Source of the DNA: Strigamia acuminata
Lineage: Eukaryota; Arthropoda; Chilopoda; Geophilomorpha; Linotaeniidae
Assembly: GCA_949358305.1 (NCBI GenBank)
Contig: OX442314.1
Location: forward strand, 50,292,581 to 50,352,580
Direction of reading: 5' to 3'
Length of the DNA: 60,000 nt
Positions 31,419 through 42,696 of this stretch are shown piece after piece. Numbering within the stretch: position 1 is the first letter of the stretch; every line of letters starts with the position of its first letter. The notes beneath the pieces are model-generated. The model was not told the origin of the DNA and did not search any database. It worked only from the letters and a program-made list of their open reading frames with translations. The translations under genes were made by a program, and so were the position numbers.

Positions 31419-34400
31419 TCAAAGGTTGCGTTTTTGCTCGCGAGTGGTATCGGCTCCCACTTGGTCGCTCATCTCCGATGTTGCGGTATTGTTTACTTCT
31501 TCTTCGTCTGCTTCTTCGCTAATTTCGTTGTTATTTTGGAATGTGTCGACCACTGTGCCACCTTGGCCGCTGTGCGTCTGACCTTCCAGCCATATTTCTT
31601 GGCGAAATTCTGGTAAATATGGTTTTAATTCCCGGCCGTTGATCGACTGGAAATTTTTATTATCTGTTAATCTGCGCAATTGGTAGGCGTTGCCGCCGTG
31701 TTCTGCCACAATTACATAGGGTCCGTCCCTTTTGTCGGCCAGACCCGCGGCGATGCCCCTTGCAGCATTTGATAATATGTGTGTTTCCTTCCACACTAGG
31801 TCGTTGACCTTGAAATTCGTGAAATCTAATTCACCTTCTTTTTCTGCGACTCTTTCTCGTAGGTCGAAAATGTGAGTCATTAGGTGCTTGTATGTGTCGG
31901 AAATTGTCTGTTCCAAACGACATACGTACTCGTGTGGGTTAGCGGGGTCCAGGACATTCACTGCCTCCGCAACTCGCGGGTCCCACGGCATTCTCAGTTC
32001 GCGGGCGAAATTGAGGAACGCCGGTGAGAAGTCGCGTGTTCTTGATACGGTGGAGCGAATGCTGAACGCTATCTCACGTAGATATTCGTCCCACCGATTG
32101 TGTACATTGGTGAACACCGTCAAAGCGTATTTCACGTCTTTGTTTAACCTTTCTACGGGGTTCGTTTGAGGGTTATAAGTGGAGGTGTTTGAAATCTCCA
32201 TCTTAAATTTCTTGCAGAACTCCTTGTATATTTTGGACCTGAATTGGGGCCCGTTGTCGGAAATGAGCTTCCGGGGAAACCCAAATCGCAACGCCACGTC
32301 GTAAAGGCACTCGGCGATATTTTCCGCCGAGGGCTTCGCGAGGGCGTATAATTCGGGCCAACGGGTCGCTACGTCCATAATTACAAGTATATACATGTTG
32401 CGGTTGCTTGTTGTGGGCTTGGGGCCCATCAAATCAACACTCCAACACTCAAAGGGAGCATAGGGGCCGAGAGACATTGTGTTTCTGGCCACTTTGTCGC
32501 GAGGTCGACATGCTTGGCACCGGGAGCAGTGACGAATAAATTTCGTTATTTTTTGGCGGGCTCCGGGCCAAAAAAAGATCTGTTTCACGCGGTACAAAGT
32601 CCTCGCTACGCTGGCGTGGCTAGCGAGTGGGTGCCCGTGCATTAGCCACAGCAATCGGGTGTGTAGCGAGACAGGCACCACCACTTTTATCGCGTTTCCC
32701 GCTCCGCTAAGGTCATCCTGAAACGTCGGGTGGTATTTCAGTAACAACCCGTCGTCTATCAGGTAGCTGGTGGCTTCCTTAGCAAATTGCTTTCTGCGAT
32801 GAGGATTTGTCATGTCGACCGGATATTCCCCTTTTTCTAGGAATCGAGTCATTATCTGACATTTGGCGTCGGTCGCCTGATGTTCGATGAACTCGAGTCT
32901 TGTTGGCGGTGCGTATTGCGTTTTCTTTTCTATTGTGGCCGTGAAGGCTCGCAGCAGAGTTTTTGGGGTCTCTTGGACGACTGGAGGGGCTGCCTCCGTC
33001 TTCGCGTCGGTCGCTCCAGCTGGCTGGTACGTTCGAGTCCAGAAACCACAAAAAGTTTTATCAGCGGGCTCCATCACGGGTAATTCGTTCGCTTTACGAA
33101 GGCGCCAAATCCGTCTGGGCGTCGGACAATAAAGTAGACGCGAATCGTCTTCGCCGTCGTCGTCCGGACCATGGGGGTCGGACGCCGGGGCTCGCGATAA
33201 CGCGTCGGCTACCTGATTGAATTTTCCGGGGCGATATGTTATCGTTATGTCGCACGCCATGAGTTCGAGTTGCCATCTGGCGAGTCTGCCGGATGGTTCT
33301 TTTAACTTCATCAACCAACTTAATGCCTGATGATCGGTCTGCACCTCGAAATTCGTATACTCTAGGTAGTCACGAAATTTCCGAACGGCCCATATTACGG
33401 CTAAGCACTCCAGTTCTGTAGCCGTGTAGTTTTTCTCGGCTCCCTGTATTTTTTGACTTATGAACATACAGGGTACTTCTTGCTCCACTCCGTCGTACGT
33501 GTGTTTTTGCAAGAGGGCTGCTCCCAAGCCAACTCGGCTGGCGTCGGTATGCAGTACGAACGGTCGGTTTAGATCGGGTAGCGGCATTTTGTCGACGTCG
33601 GCTAACATTTGCTTTATGGCAATGAAGGCGGCCTCGCATGCGGCCGTCCATACGAACTCGCGGTCGGTTCGCAGGAGGTCCGTTACGGGCGCAGCTACCT
33701 CTGCCAAATTGGGGAGCAGTCTGCCGAAAAAATTAATCATCCCCATGAATCTTTGGACACCCTTGATATCCTCGGGTGCTGGGAATCCATTTATTGCTCT
33801 TACTTTTTCGGGTTCAATGGCGATCCCTTCAACTCCGATACGATAGCCTAGGAAGGCAAGTTCCTTTCTACAGAACTTGCTCTTTCCGGGATGGACATGG
33901 AGTCCAGCTTTGGCTAAACGGGAAACCACTCTGTCGATGTGTTCTACATGCTCCTCGAAAGTATCTGACGCGATAATGATGTCGTCGAGGTACGCCCACA
34001 CGAAGTCGTGTAGCATATCCCCGAGGACGCTCTCGATTAACTTTTGGAACGTGCTTGGTGCGTTCACTAGTCCGAATGGCATCACGTTGAACATCAGTCG
34101 CCCTATAGGCGAGTAAAACGCGGTCTTTAGTTTATCTTCGGGTCGGAGTTCGACCTGCCAGTACCCTTTCGACAGGTCCATGGTGGTCACCCAATTAAAT
34201 GGAGCCAGCTCTCTGAGAATCGCCTCGATGGAGGGCATCTGTATCGGATCTATCACTGTTATCGCATTTAGCGGGCGGTAGTCGATACATAAGCGGGGCT
34301 CGGAGCCGGGTCGCATCACTAGGACAATTCACATCGCGTATTCGCCCAATGCTTTTGTCACGATGCCTTTGTCGAGCATGTCTTGACACATCTGGGTTAC

Positions 34401-35384
34401 GATGTCCCGTTTTTGGGGATTCATCCCTTTGTATGGCACGCGAATTGGTTTGTCCGTTGTCAGTACGATCTCGTGTACGGCTTCGGTCGTTCTTCCGGGT
34501 GTTTTGGTGAGGATCCTCTCGTGTTTGCGGAGTACTTGTCGTAATAACGATGCCTCGTTGACTTGTAGAGCGGCTTCCTCTACCAATGTGTCCACCATGT
34601 TGCTTCTTTGTAACTCCAGAGCGAATGCTACGAAATCGTAGTCCTGTACGAATTTCCGCAATCCTCTCTCGTATTCCTCCTTATCTCGGGCCTCGTCCAG
34701 TAACTTTTGGGGTATCACTGGAGCGGGCCTTTCACCTTCGGGGCTTATCCAATTCCACGATCTCGTTATCGGATTTGGCTGTATTTTTAGTTTGGCCATG
34801 ATGTCCATTCCGAGGAGGAACACCTTGTCGTGGGATGGTAGCACCAAGAAGGGGTGGGATAGGTTCCCTCCCCTCCAATCGATGGTGATCTTTATTACGC
34901 CTCTGGGCTTTACATAGCCATTAGCCGTTAGTAATTCCACATTCTCATTTACTTTCATCATTTTATCTTCGATGTCTAGGCTTTCGACTAGATCTTCGGA
35001 TATGAAAGAACGATCCGCTCTGAAATCTAATAGTCCCAGTAACTTTTGGTTTTCAATCGTCACTGGCAACATGCAGAGCGTCTCGCAATGTGACTTCGAG
35101 ACGTTGCAGTGAAATACTCGCAATTTCTGCGGTACGATGTCTAGGTCAAACGGGAGTTCGGCCCAATTGTCGTCTGTCTTGGTCTCAGTTCTCACTTGCA
35201 TGCCTCTCAGTGTCACTTTTTCTTCCTTCTCTGGTGCGGACTGGGCTCGGTCCTTGATTTGGGCATCAAGTATGGCGTGACCGGCAGGTCCAGTATGGAA
35301 TTTCTTCTTCTTTGTTATTTCCTCGGTTTTCGCAGACGAAGTCGATTCTATTTCTTCGACGACGCCTGCGCTTGGCAGTTTTTT
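31419..35384 (-). pseudogene. pol: Element II pol (PR-RT-RNase H-integrase), stop codon in RT
   Basis: A Ty3/Gypsy polyprotein in the -1 frame of its gag. The protease segment is atypical: LLDFRADRSFIS stands where DSGA is expected, so the catalytic Asp-Ser-Gly is altered. An in-frame TGA at 34329-34331 interrupts the start of RT, where element I reads an arginine codon. Beyond it the frame is open for 966 codons: CIDYRPLNAI, YLDD (about 33980-33992), RNase H HTDASRVGLGAAL, an HHCC module and a DDE integrase (SVDLMGP, SDNGPQF, NPVERLN). It ends at 31419-31421. With a changed protease and a nonsense codon the copy is dead. Its layout matches element I. Confidence 0.9.
35331..35384 (-). promoter_or_regulatory. 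-1 ribosomal frameshift signal, element II
   Basis: Gag reads GCA AAA AAC TGC, giving A-AAA-AAC in phase (plus-strand 35378-35384). After 7 nt comes a stem CGCAGGCG with CGTCTGCG (35363-35370 with 35331-35338, one G-U pair). Inside it is a second stem GTCGA/TCGAC (35356-35360 with 35341-35345). The pol frame is -1 and open across the overlap. Confidence 0.8.
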
Positions 35385-38300
35385 GCCAGGGCGATATTTA
35401 ACTCGGCCATCATCTTCATCATAGTCTGTGTCTCACTAGTGATTTTGGCCGTTTTTTCGCATTTGTCGGAATAATGGCCGTATTCCCCACAGCTGTAGCA
35501 TTTGATATTGCTTTTGTCGCCCGTGGGTGTGAAACCCGGTTTTTTCGGGACGAATGCTGTTGGGAACCGTCTTTTGAGGCCCGGCGCCCCTTTTTCCTTG
35601 GCGGCGCGGGCGTGAGCTCTGAATTGGGTGATAACTAGCGCTCGGTGCGCGTGATGAAGGTACGGGCCTTGGTCGTCGCACCCCGTCGATAAGTTCTCGA
35701 GGTGTTCGTGCAGGTCTTCTTCATCGGTTGATTCTTCTGCCGGCTCGGCGACCGCCGCGGGAGGTGACGCTTCTTCTGCTTTTGCCGGGGCGGCTAATTC
35801 AGTCGAAGTCACCTGCATCGCCGTGGTCGTCGGGGCTTTCTTTGGGGCAGCAATCGGGTTGCTTGGGAGCGTTATACCGGCTTTTGGTGTTAACGTCCGT
35901 CCCGAGGACGCCTCAGTGAGGCTCATTATGCCGCTGAGGTATTCGCTCGGTCTCATCAGTTTCTCGGAAGCCTTGTGGCGTTCGGCGCTGGTTATCAGTC
36001 GCTTTTCGTGGGCTTCCGCCTCCTCGGGAGGCAGTGAGGCGTAGTACCTTTGTTCTATCTCCAGCGTATTGGTCAGGAGATAATTATTGACATCCCGATA
36101 GTCGCCAGTGCGGGGGGCACGCATGTCCAGCAATATTCTTTGTGAGTGTGCTGATAAACCCCCGTAAAAAATCATCGTAAACCCGGCAGGGTTGATTTCG
36201 TACGGTGCTTGGGCGAAGAGTAATTTTGCTCGGGCGTCATAATCGGCGAGTGTTTCACCTGGGGCTTGGCGGAGGCCACGCAATTTGTTGCTGATCTCAT
36301 CTGGCGTCTCGCCGTATCGAAGGTCGAAACGGACGAGAAAATCGTCCCAGGTCGGATTTTTCAGTCCTTGGTACCACTCGCGGGCTGATCCGGTGGTTAA
36401 CTCCACTAGGCCGTGTGTTAGCATATCGGCGACGGTCGCCTTTGTAGCTTTCTTAATTCTCATGACTTCGTCGAGGAAGCGGTTTCCCGCTTTCCACGAA
36501 CCGTCGAATCGTGTCTGCACGTAGTGTTGCCAGCGGATGTTACCCGTGGCTTCGGCAGCGGGTTCATTACGTACGCTATATTTGCGTTTGACTCTTTCAC
36601 CGGCACGATTATGTTCGTCGCCTGGGTGGCCCAAGTCAATCCCTTCCCTTCGGAAAGAGCTCAATAAGGCACGTCCCAGTTCAGCCATGGTATATTGTCG
36701 ACCGGCAGAGTCTTGGAAATTCCCCTCCTGCATGGAAGGGCGAGAGCTGTGTGAAGATCGGTTAGAGGCATTCGGTCGGTCCGAGGAGCGTTGGCCGCTG
36801 CCGTGGCTCTCTCGGTGCGATCGGGATGACGGCCGACTGGGATCGTCGTCGTCCGACGAATCAGAGGGGTCGGAAGGGTCGCCTTGAGGGCGGTCTCTCG
36901 GTCCCTTTGGAGGAACCTCTTCTCCACCTCGTGGCTTTTTCGAGCTTCCGGAGGGCGGCGGCTCCTTTTCGTCGCTGTTCCCGTAAAAAGAATGCCATTT
37001 ATCTTCTTCGCTTTCTGGGCGCTCGCGGTCCTTATTCGCGTTCTTTTTGTTGAGTAACGCGTCAATTGCGGCGCTTCTTTCGGATCGTTTCGAGGGGTTA
37101 CGGTTTCTGGATTTTCTGTCCGGTTGGTCGCCTTCCTGCAACTTCCTCTTTTTTGCTTCGGCGTTGGAACCACTGGTGGGCTCTTTGTCCGTTTTCGGAT
37201 CCTCCTTTTTATTTCTCTCTGAAACGTCCTGCTCGTACTCTCTTTGGAATTTCTCTGTTTCCTTTTCCCAGTTTTCGGCTTCCCATCGTTTTTGTTCGTC
37301 AATTATCGCTTTTTTCTTGGCTTGGTATTCGTCGGTCCATCTGTCCCGTTCCCATTCTTCCTGTTCTCGAAGAAATTGCTCCTTTTCTCTCCTTGCTTTT
37401 TCGGCTTTCATCCTTTCGTGGTATTGCTCTTCCCACTTCTGGTGTTGCCGCTGAGCTTCTTCTCTTAATTTCTGCAATTTTTCGGCTTTTTGTTGGGCCA
37501 GGAGGGCTCAGAATTGTTCTTCGTAGTCTTGGGCTTCTCTGTGCCTTCCTTCTACGGTATTATTCCATTCTCGTCGTATTTTAGCTTCTTGCTCTTCTCT
37601 TATCTCTTGCACCATTTCTTCCGTTCTCTCCGTGGTCCTTTTTTCACGCTGTAGTCGTTCTTCTTCCTCGTTCCAGAGTTCTCTCCTCTCAGCGCTTACT
37701 CTACGTTGGCGGTTTATTGTCTCCTGCCTCGCTTCTTTCGCGGGCTTTCTCCCGTGATTCGTGAAGGGCTTTGTGAGGGTCGGGGACGAAGTTACCTACG
37801 TCACTCGGCGTTTCTTGCGCTACAGGCGTCTCCGCCGCTGGTCTTGTGACTGGCGTCGGGGCCTGTGCTGCGCAAATTGCTTTAGTGAGTATAGTAATCG
37901 AGTCCCAAACTGACGTTCCCGGCGGAATATCGGTTACTGCTTTCAGTCGGGCCGCTTGTTGCGATAGGTGAATTAAATGGGCTACCTCGGGGGAAACAGG
38001 GGCAGGTCTCGCCGAGGCACGGGAGGCCATCGGGGTCCCGCTCGTGTTTCTCGCCGGAGTTTCATTCAGGGGGGCAGATTGGTGGCTTTGTGCTGGTGAT
38101 GGGTTGCCATTGTTCGTGGTTGTTCGTCTCGGAGTTTCTGTCTTCTCCTCGGCCACCAGTATCGACACTCGTCCTGTTGTTGTGTCGCGAATTTCATCTT
38201 GATTTTCCAGGACTTCCGTATCGGTATCTTCGACGAAGGGCATATCTGAGGAGAGCGGCTCTCGCTCGGGCTCGGTTAGGGCCTCGAGCGAAGCAGCTGC

Positions 38301-38468
38301 TTCCTCTTTCTGCGCCTTTGCTCTCCTCCGATTCGCTCGGGCTTTCGCCTTCGCGGATGGTTTGGGAACCGGGCCGCCCGACCTTAGGTTATAGTCGGAG
38401 GTCCGTTTTCCCTTTTCGAGCATTGGTCGCTCGTTATCAGACGCGGATTGTTCGTCTTTGTCTGACAT
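35348..38468 (-). pseudogene. gag: Element II gag, frameshifted and with a stop
   Basis: It starts at ATG 38468 (MSDKDEQSASDNERPMLEKG). The first frame ends at 37701. The continuing sequence is one frame over (shift near 37700-37740), rich in Glu, Arg, Gln and Lys and clearly coiled-coil. A TGA at 37509-37511 interrupts it. The last 709 codons (37477-35348) are open. They hold a Ser/Pro/Asp-rich region, a capsid-like segment REWYQGLKNPTWDDFLVRF and a CCHC knuckle CYSCGEYGHYSDKC (about 35461-35505). Architecture and length match the intact gag of element I. Confidence 0.88.
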
Positions 38469-38543
38469 TTCTTTGAGTAATTCTTCGATTTGGGTTATTA
38501 TATTAAATGAGAGATCACAAGTTCAGTTGAGATTTATTTCTAA

Positions 38544-38561
38544 ATCCCGGACGGGCCCCCA
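38544..38561 (-). other. Element II primer-binding site (tRNA-Pro type)
   Basis: The same 18-mer as in element I (minus strand TGGGGGCCCGTCCGGGAT), two nt inside the LTR. Confidence 0.8.
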
Positions 38562-38563
38562 CG

Positions 38564-39324
38564 TGTCGTGTAAATATGTAAATTACCCAAATGAATACTA
38601 AGTATATGTAAATGAACAAATAGGTTTATTCAATAGGCGTAGGCCTTAAAATACACTCAGTATAAAACTAGAGTCGACTTGGTCAGAGTCGAACAAAGGA
38701 TTTCCCAAGATGGCGTCGTCGGTTCCGCGTGGTCGGCGGAACAAAGGCGGCGTCTCGAGTTGTCGTTAATTCGTCACGGATTCGTCGTTCACGGACGCGG
38801 TGGAATGCTCTTTCGAGACTTCTATCCGTGCCTGTTGTCTAGGGGTTGGTTTTTAGCGTCGCAAGGCTCCGTCCAGAAACGTGGAGTTTCTTACAAGACA
38901 CTCGGACACTTCGCAATGGAATAACCGTGGGTCGGTTATTCAGTGTGAATCCACAAGGGTTATTTTCCTGCTTTCGCGGGGAAATAACACACAGTGTAAA
39001 TTCGTGAGAGTTACAGTTGCACTGGAATCAGCGGTCCTCGATCAATCCTAACTTTTGGTGGAGTTGGCCTGACGGTGAGGTAGTTGCTGTGTTCTTGGTG
39101 TCGTTTGTGTAAGTTCTGCTTGTAGGGCGCAAAACTCTACCTGATATAGGCCAGGGTGAGGGGCCTGGCTCAACCAATGGGGGCCGTCCACGCATCACCT
39201 CACCCCCTCGGGGCACGCGCTTCCCAGGGGGGGAAGGCGGAGCCAACGCGAGGGAACTGACCTTTCCTAGTGACTCATGCGGATGGCGCCCACTGGAGGG
39301 GCGACCACCCGCAGGGTCACCACA
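38564..39324 (-). repeat. Element II 5' LTR
   Basis: 761 bp on the plus strand, TGTCGTGTAAATATG...GGTCACCACA. Both edges are supported by the solo copy at 12084-12858 and by the adjacent primer-binding site. The homologous sequence at the other end of element II is missing. Confidence 0.88.
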
Positions 39325-39510
39325 AATTTTATCGTGAGGGCCATTATGGTCGGCAGAGACCGCACCTGGCTCATTCTCAAACCCGACGTGACCACCATGA
39401 CCAAACCCGACCACATCTGGCCCACGCACACCGACGAAGAGTGGACCAATATCGAAGACCAACTCAAAGATCTCATTCTAGTAAACATGTTATTCCCCAA
39501 AAAAAAGTGA
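39325..39510 (+). pseudogene. Prp8-like fragment (U5 snRNP core splicing factor)
   Basis: Starting right at the LTR edge, the plus frame reads [20 protein letters not shown] then [17 protein letters not shown]. This matches the C-terminal part of Prp8, in the RNase H-like to MPN region (LKPD.TT.T.PHHIWPTLTDEEW), with several changes in a stretch that is nearly invariant in eukaryotes. After DLIL a donor-like CTA/GTAAAC follows (about 39480) and the match ends. It is therefore a single exon-sized fragment, probably a diverged duplicate rather than the working gene. Confidence 0.7.
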
Positions 39511-40714
39511 TTTATGTATTCTCCTCTGCCTTACCATCATCGCGCATAAAACGAAGAAGAGCGACACGTCAAAAGTCAAAAATAGAAACAAACATCGGTT
39601 GCCATAGAAACATATTAACGGCACAGCAGACCGATCACAATACAAAGGGATTATAAAAAAAATTAACACAGATTCGGATCAATAAATAAAAATAATAAAG
39701 GTTTTATATTTCATTTACAAAATCTGTTTTAAAAAAATGGCACAAATACTTTTACCTACTTTAATTCCCTAATTTCCGAGTAAATTGAATAAAAAAAAAA
39801 ATTTTTCCTTTGCAAATTGTAATAAAAACATCTTAAAAACACGCCAGATAATAATACCGATAAAAACTGAGAAAAAGAGCGGGAAGGAGATTGGGGAAGT
39901 GGTCGGGGTGAGTGAGGCGACGACTGGAAAGGTTTACAAGCTGATCCACCCAAAAGCAGCCCAGTTGTTCCCTCATGATTTCGTGTTCGCCAAGCTACCC
40001 GCAAAATAATTTATGCAATTTCCATTCGTTTTTTTTAAAATTTTTAAATTCCAGTCAGTTCATTTGCCACTGAATCATAACTGATGAATTGATAAATTTT
40101 CCCCAATGTTAACAATATTTTCCAATCATGTTTAAACTGACTACAGCTAATGAAATTTTGTGCCAACTCAACTCTTGACATTAAATTAATATTTTGAATT
40201 TGACCCATTTTGGAACTCTACATCACTCTAAATTTAATATCTAGTTCCTAACAAAAATATTAAATATTCTTTACAGCTTGAATTATTAATTTGTTTAGCC
40301 AAATTCCGGTGGACTGGTTTTTGATCTGAATACGACACCGTGCTGCAACTAACCTTCTTATAATATAACATTACGGTACATGTTTGCGTGTTGGCACACT
40401 TGATTTACAAATTACAATAATTTACCAATAAGGTCATAACTTGACTTTATATAAGGAACATTTGTTTATGTTCCTAAAGTTTACGCCGTTGAAAAAGGGT
40501 CATCCTAGTATACTACAAGTAGTACATTAGCGCATCTGTTGTAAGCCTTTTTGCATGTGCTATTGTTGCAAGAATGCTTTGATTATTTATTGTATAGTTT
40601 GTCAAATCCCTTTGTCTTGCCATTAGGCCCTGTTCCTCAGTTTTTAAGATCCACTAGGGATCAGTTGGCCAGGACCATCCCTTGTACCCTTCTTGTACCT
40701 TCCTTTTGCACACT
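39511..40714. other. Mostly empty; short helix-turn-helix-like frame at 39850-40009
   Basis: A frame ending at 40007-40009 reads KKSGKEIGEVVGVSEATTGK followed by VYKLIHPK, which looks like a helix-turn-helix. It resembles EKRTGREIGLVVG in the family A shared exon when that is read in its other frame. It has no ATG close by. The remainder is AT-rich without coding signal. Confidence 0.3.
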
Positions 40715-41160
40715 ACAGTAAATGTGGTATCAGGTACCGTTGTCCACGTTGATGAAACCACCCTCAACCACTCCCTTGGAATGGACATTATTGAGCACAT
40801 TACAGAGGAAATGGGGCCAACACCGTGGGTGTCTCCAATCCAAAGCCCAAGGATCCCGATCCAGATGCAATACGGTTGTGCATTGATCCACAACCGCAAG
40901 ATCCCGCGGTTGGATGATCTCATTGCGTTGGCGGAAAGCGCAAATTTTTTTTCCAAGTTATACTTGGTGCATGGAACTCGACGAACCATCATGGAAGTAT
41001 ACGGCGTTTGCAACACACGCCGGGCTGTTTTGATTTAAGAGACTGTTCTTTGGGATAAATTCGGCCCCAGAAGTTTTTTCAGACACTATTAGACAGGAAC
41101 CCCATGTGGTGGCATATGCCAGTAGGACGCTGTCGGAAGTTTCCTGTTCGTTTTTGTCAA
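40715..41160 (+). pseudogene. Gypsy RT fragment with internal deletion
   Basis: LGMDIIEHITEEMGPTPWVSP, then RLDDLIALAESANFFSKLYLVHG (up to about 40980) match the N-terminal RT of Gypsy elements (GPTPWVSP...TLDDLI..LNG..YFSKLDLVHGYH). YTAFATHAGLF, FKRLFFGINSAPEVF and then RNase H-type VVAYASRTLSEV follow after another frame change. Some 190 codons normally between the last two, including YxDD, are gone. The last part is shared with copy 1 of family A. Confidence 0.75.
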
Positions 41161-42340
41161 AATAGGAAATTTTCTTGTGTTTACCAGATAATTATGTACA
41201 CATGGATGTACTCAATTCATTTGCTATTTAGCTATTTTTGTATTATTAATGCTGGATCGGTCATTCGATTCATCAAGCTAGTGCAACACACGTCAAATTG
41301 TTGCAAAAGGGCAGATAATGGCAGAACAATACCCAATGTCCACTCCCGAATGTACATCGGCGAGACTATAGCTGGCCGCCCGCGAGCTGTTAGACCAAAT
41401 CAAGAAACACATGGTCGATTTGACAATAACCGGGGAATGGCTGTTGAAGATAGCACATCTATCAGGAGTAAATTTTTTTTTATAATTTTGTTTTGAGATT
41501 TTATAATTGTAATTTTTTTTATTCATCTTCAGATCTTCCAGGAGAGAAAACAACTGGTAGGGAGATTGGGAAAGTGGTCAGTGACTAGCCGTTATTACCT
41601 GTGGTGAAAAGATTGGTGCACCTCGCACACGGATCGCAAAACGGCCGACCGCAAAACAGCCGATGGTGTCGACGAACAGGGTCCCGCCGGAGCTGCTGGT
41701 CAGCGTAAAACACATAGGCCCTATCACGCCGCCGCTTATCACTGCGATTTTGATGGTAGTAGTATGTATAAACCACATATTGATTTTGGTCAAAAGATTG
41801 GTGCACTTTGCAAAATTGTGTATTTATTTAGTTTTTTTGTGCAATTGTACCACAGATTGATGCGCCTCGCAGGTTTGTTGGAGTTCTTTAGTTTTTTGTT
41901 TTGTTTTTGTTTTCTGTATTGTTCGAGCATTTGGTTTATTATTAATGAGTAGTCTGATTTACTACGTTTTAATTGTATCGTTTATTGCTTGTGTTAAACA
42001 AGGATTCTTGCATTATGTCAATAGTTGTTTTGTTGTTTATGCCTGACGCATACAGTATTGTAAAAGTGTAGGCAATATACTTTATTATTTGCTATTTACA
42101 GTAGTTTTAACCTAGCCTGTATGATTACAAAGTCAGGCACTACTTGTTTATCGTTTAGAAAATAAGACTTCTCAATGTCCAGTTGTATAATGATCCACCT
42201 ATTATTAATTTGATGTAATCATGCCATGTGGACATGAGATCATGTTTCATATCCATGTGCACACTGCACTATACTCATCTCTTACGTTGATTGGTAATAG
42301 AAGCGTGAATGCCACTTTTTAGCAGACAAAAAATCCATTT
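40994..42340 (+). repeat. Family A copy 3
   Basis: It matches 15734-16625 up to about 41865 (deleted pol, MAEQYPMSTPECTS exon from 41318 with an internal TAG, intron, shared exon at about 41533). It then jumps directly to the 3' tail (41926-42320). The long coding block and proline exon are missing. Ordered similarity to copies 1 and 2 shows one family. Confidence 0.8.
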
Positions 42341-42696
42341 ATTTTGTGTACACTCACCAAACATGGCCAATTACCTAATACAAATAATAAAATTTGTATA
42401 CACTACTTCTATTTCTATTTCTATAATGATACTTCTATCAACTATTTTGTACTGAAGAATGTTAAATAAATGTTATTTTCGATTCGATGGGTTTGGATTC
42501 AAGTGATTGTAGCAGATGCAAAAAAACACAACCGAAGTCAATGGTTTACATTTGAACAGTGTTTAATTTATTCAAAACAGGAAATAGGTAAATGTTCTAT
42601 TCCCCCCCTTAATCCATCAATAAAATGTCCCAATACAGAGTGGGTCACCGAAGTGACCCTCTGATGGCCAAACATGGCGCCACCTCCAATTCCCCC
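42341..42696 (-). repeat. 3' end and probable 3' LTR of the BEL/Pao element
   Basis: Right after the pol stop the minus strand has the polypurine stretch GGGGGGAATTGGAGG and then TGTTTGGCC (from 42674), a possible LTR start. A hairpin GGGTCAC-TTCG-GTGACCC lies at 42642-42659, and a minus AATAAA at plus 42567-42572. The outer LTR edge could not be fixed. Confidence 0.45.

Noticed and set aside
31375-31616. Plus-strand frames with an apparent 70-nt intron upstream (GTAAGT at 31300 to TTTTAG at 31364)
   Set aside because: The downstream exon would be antisense to element II pol; splice-like strings alone are not enough.
36661-37302. 213-codon minus frame rich in Arg, Thr and Pro
   Set aside because: It overlaps element II gag in another frame on the same strand; gag has the zinc knuckle and capsid motifs.
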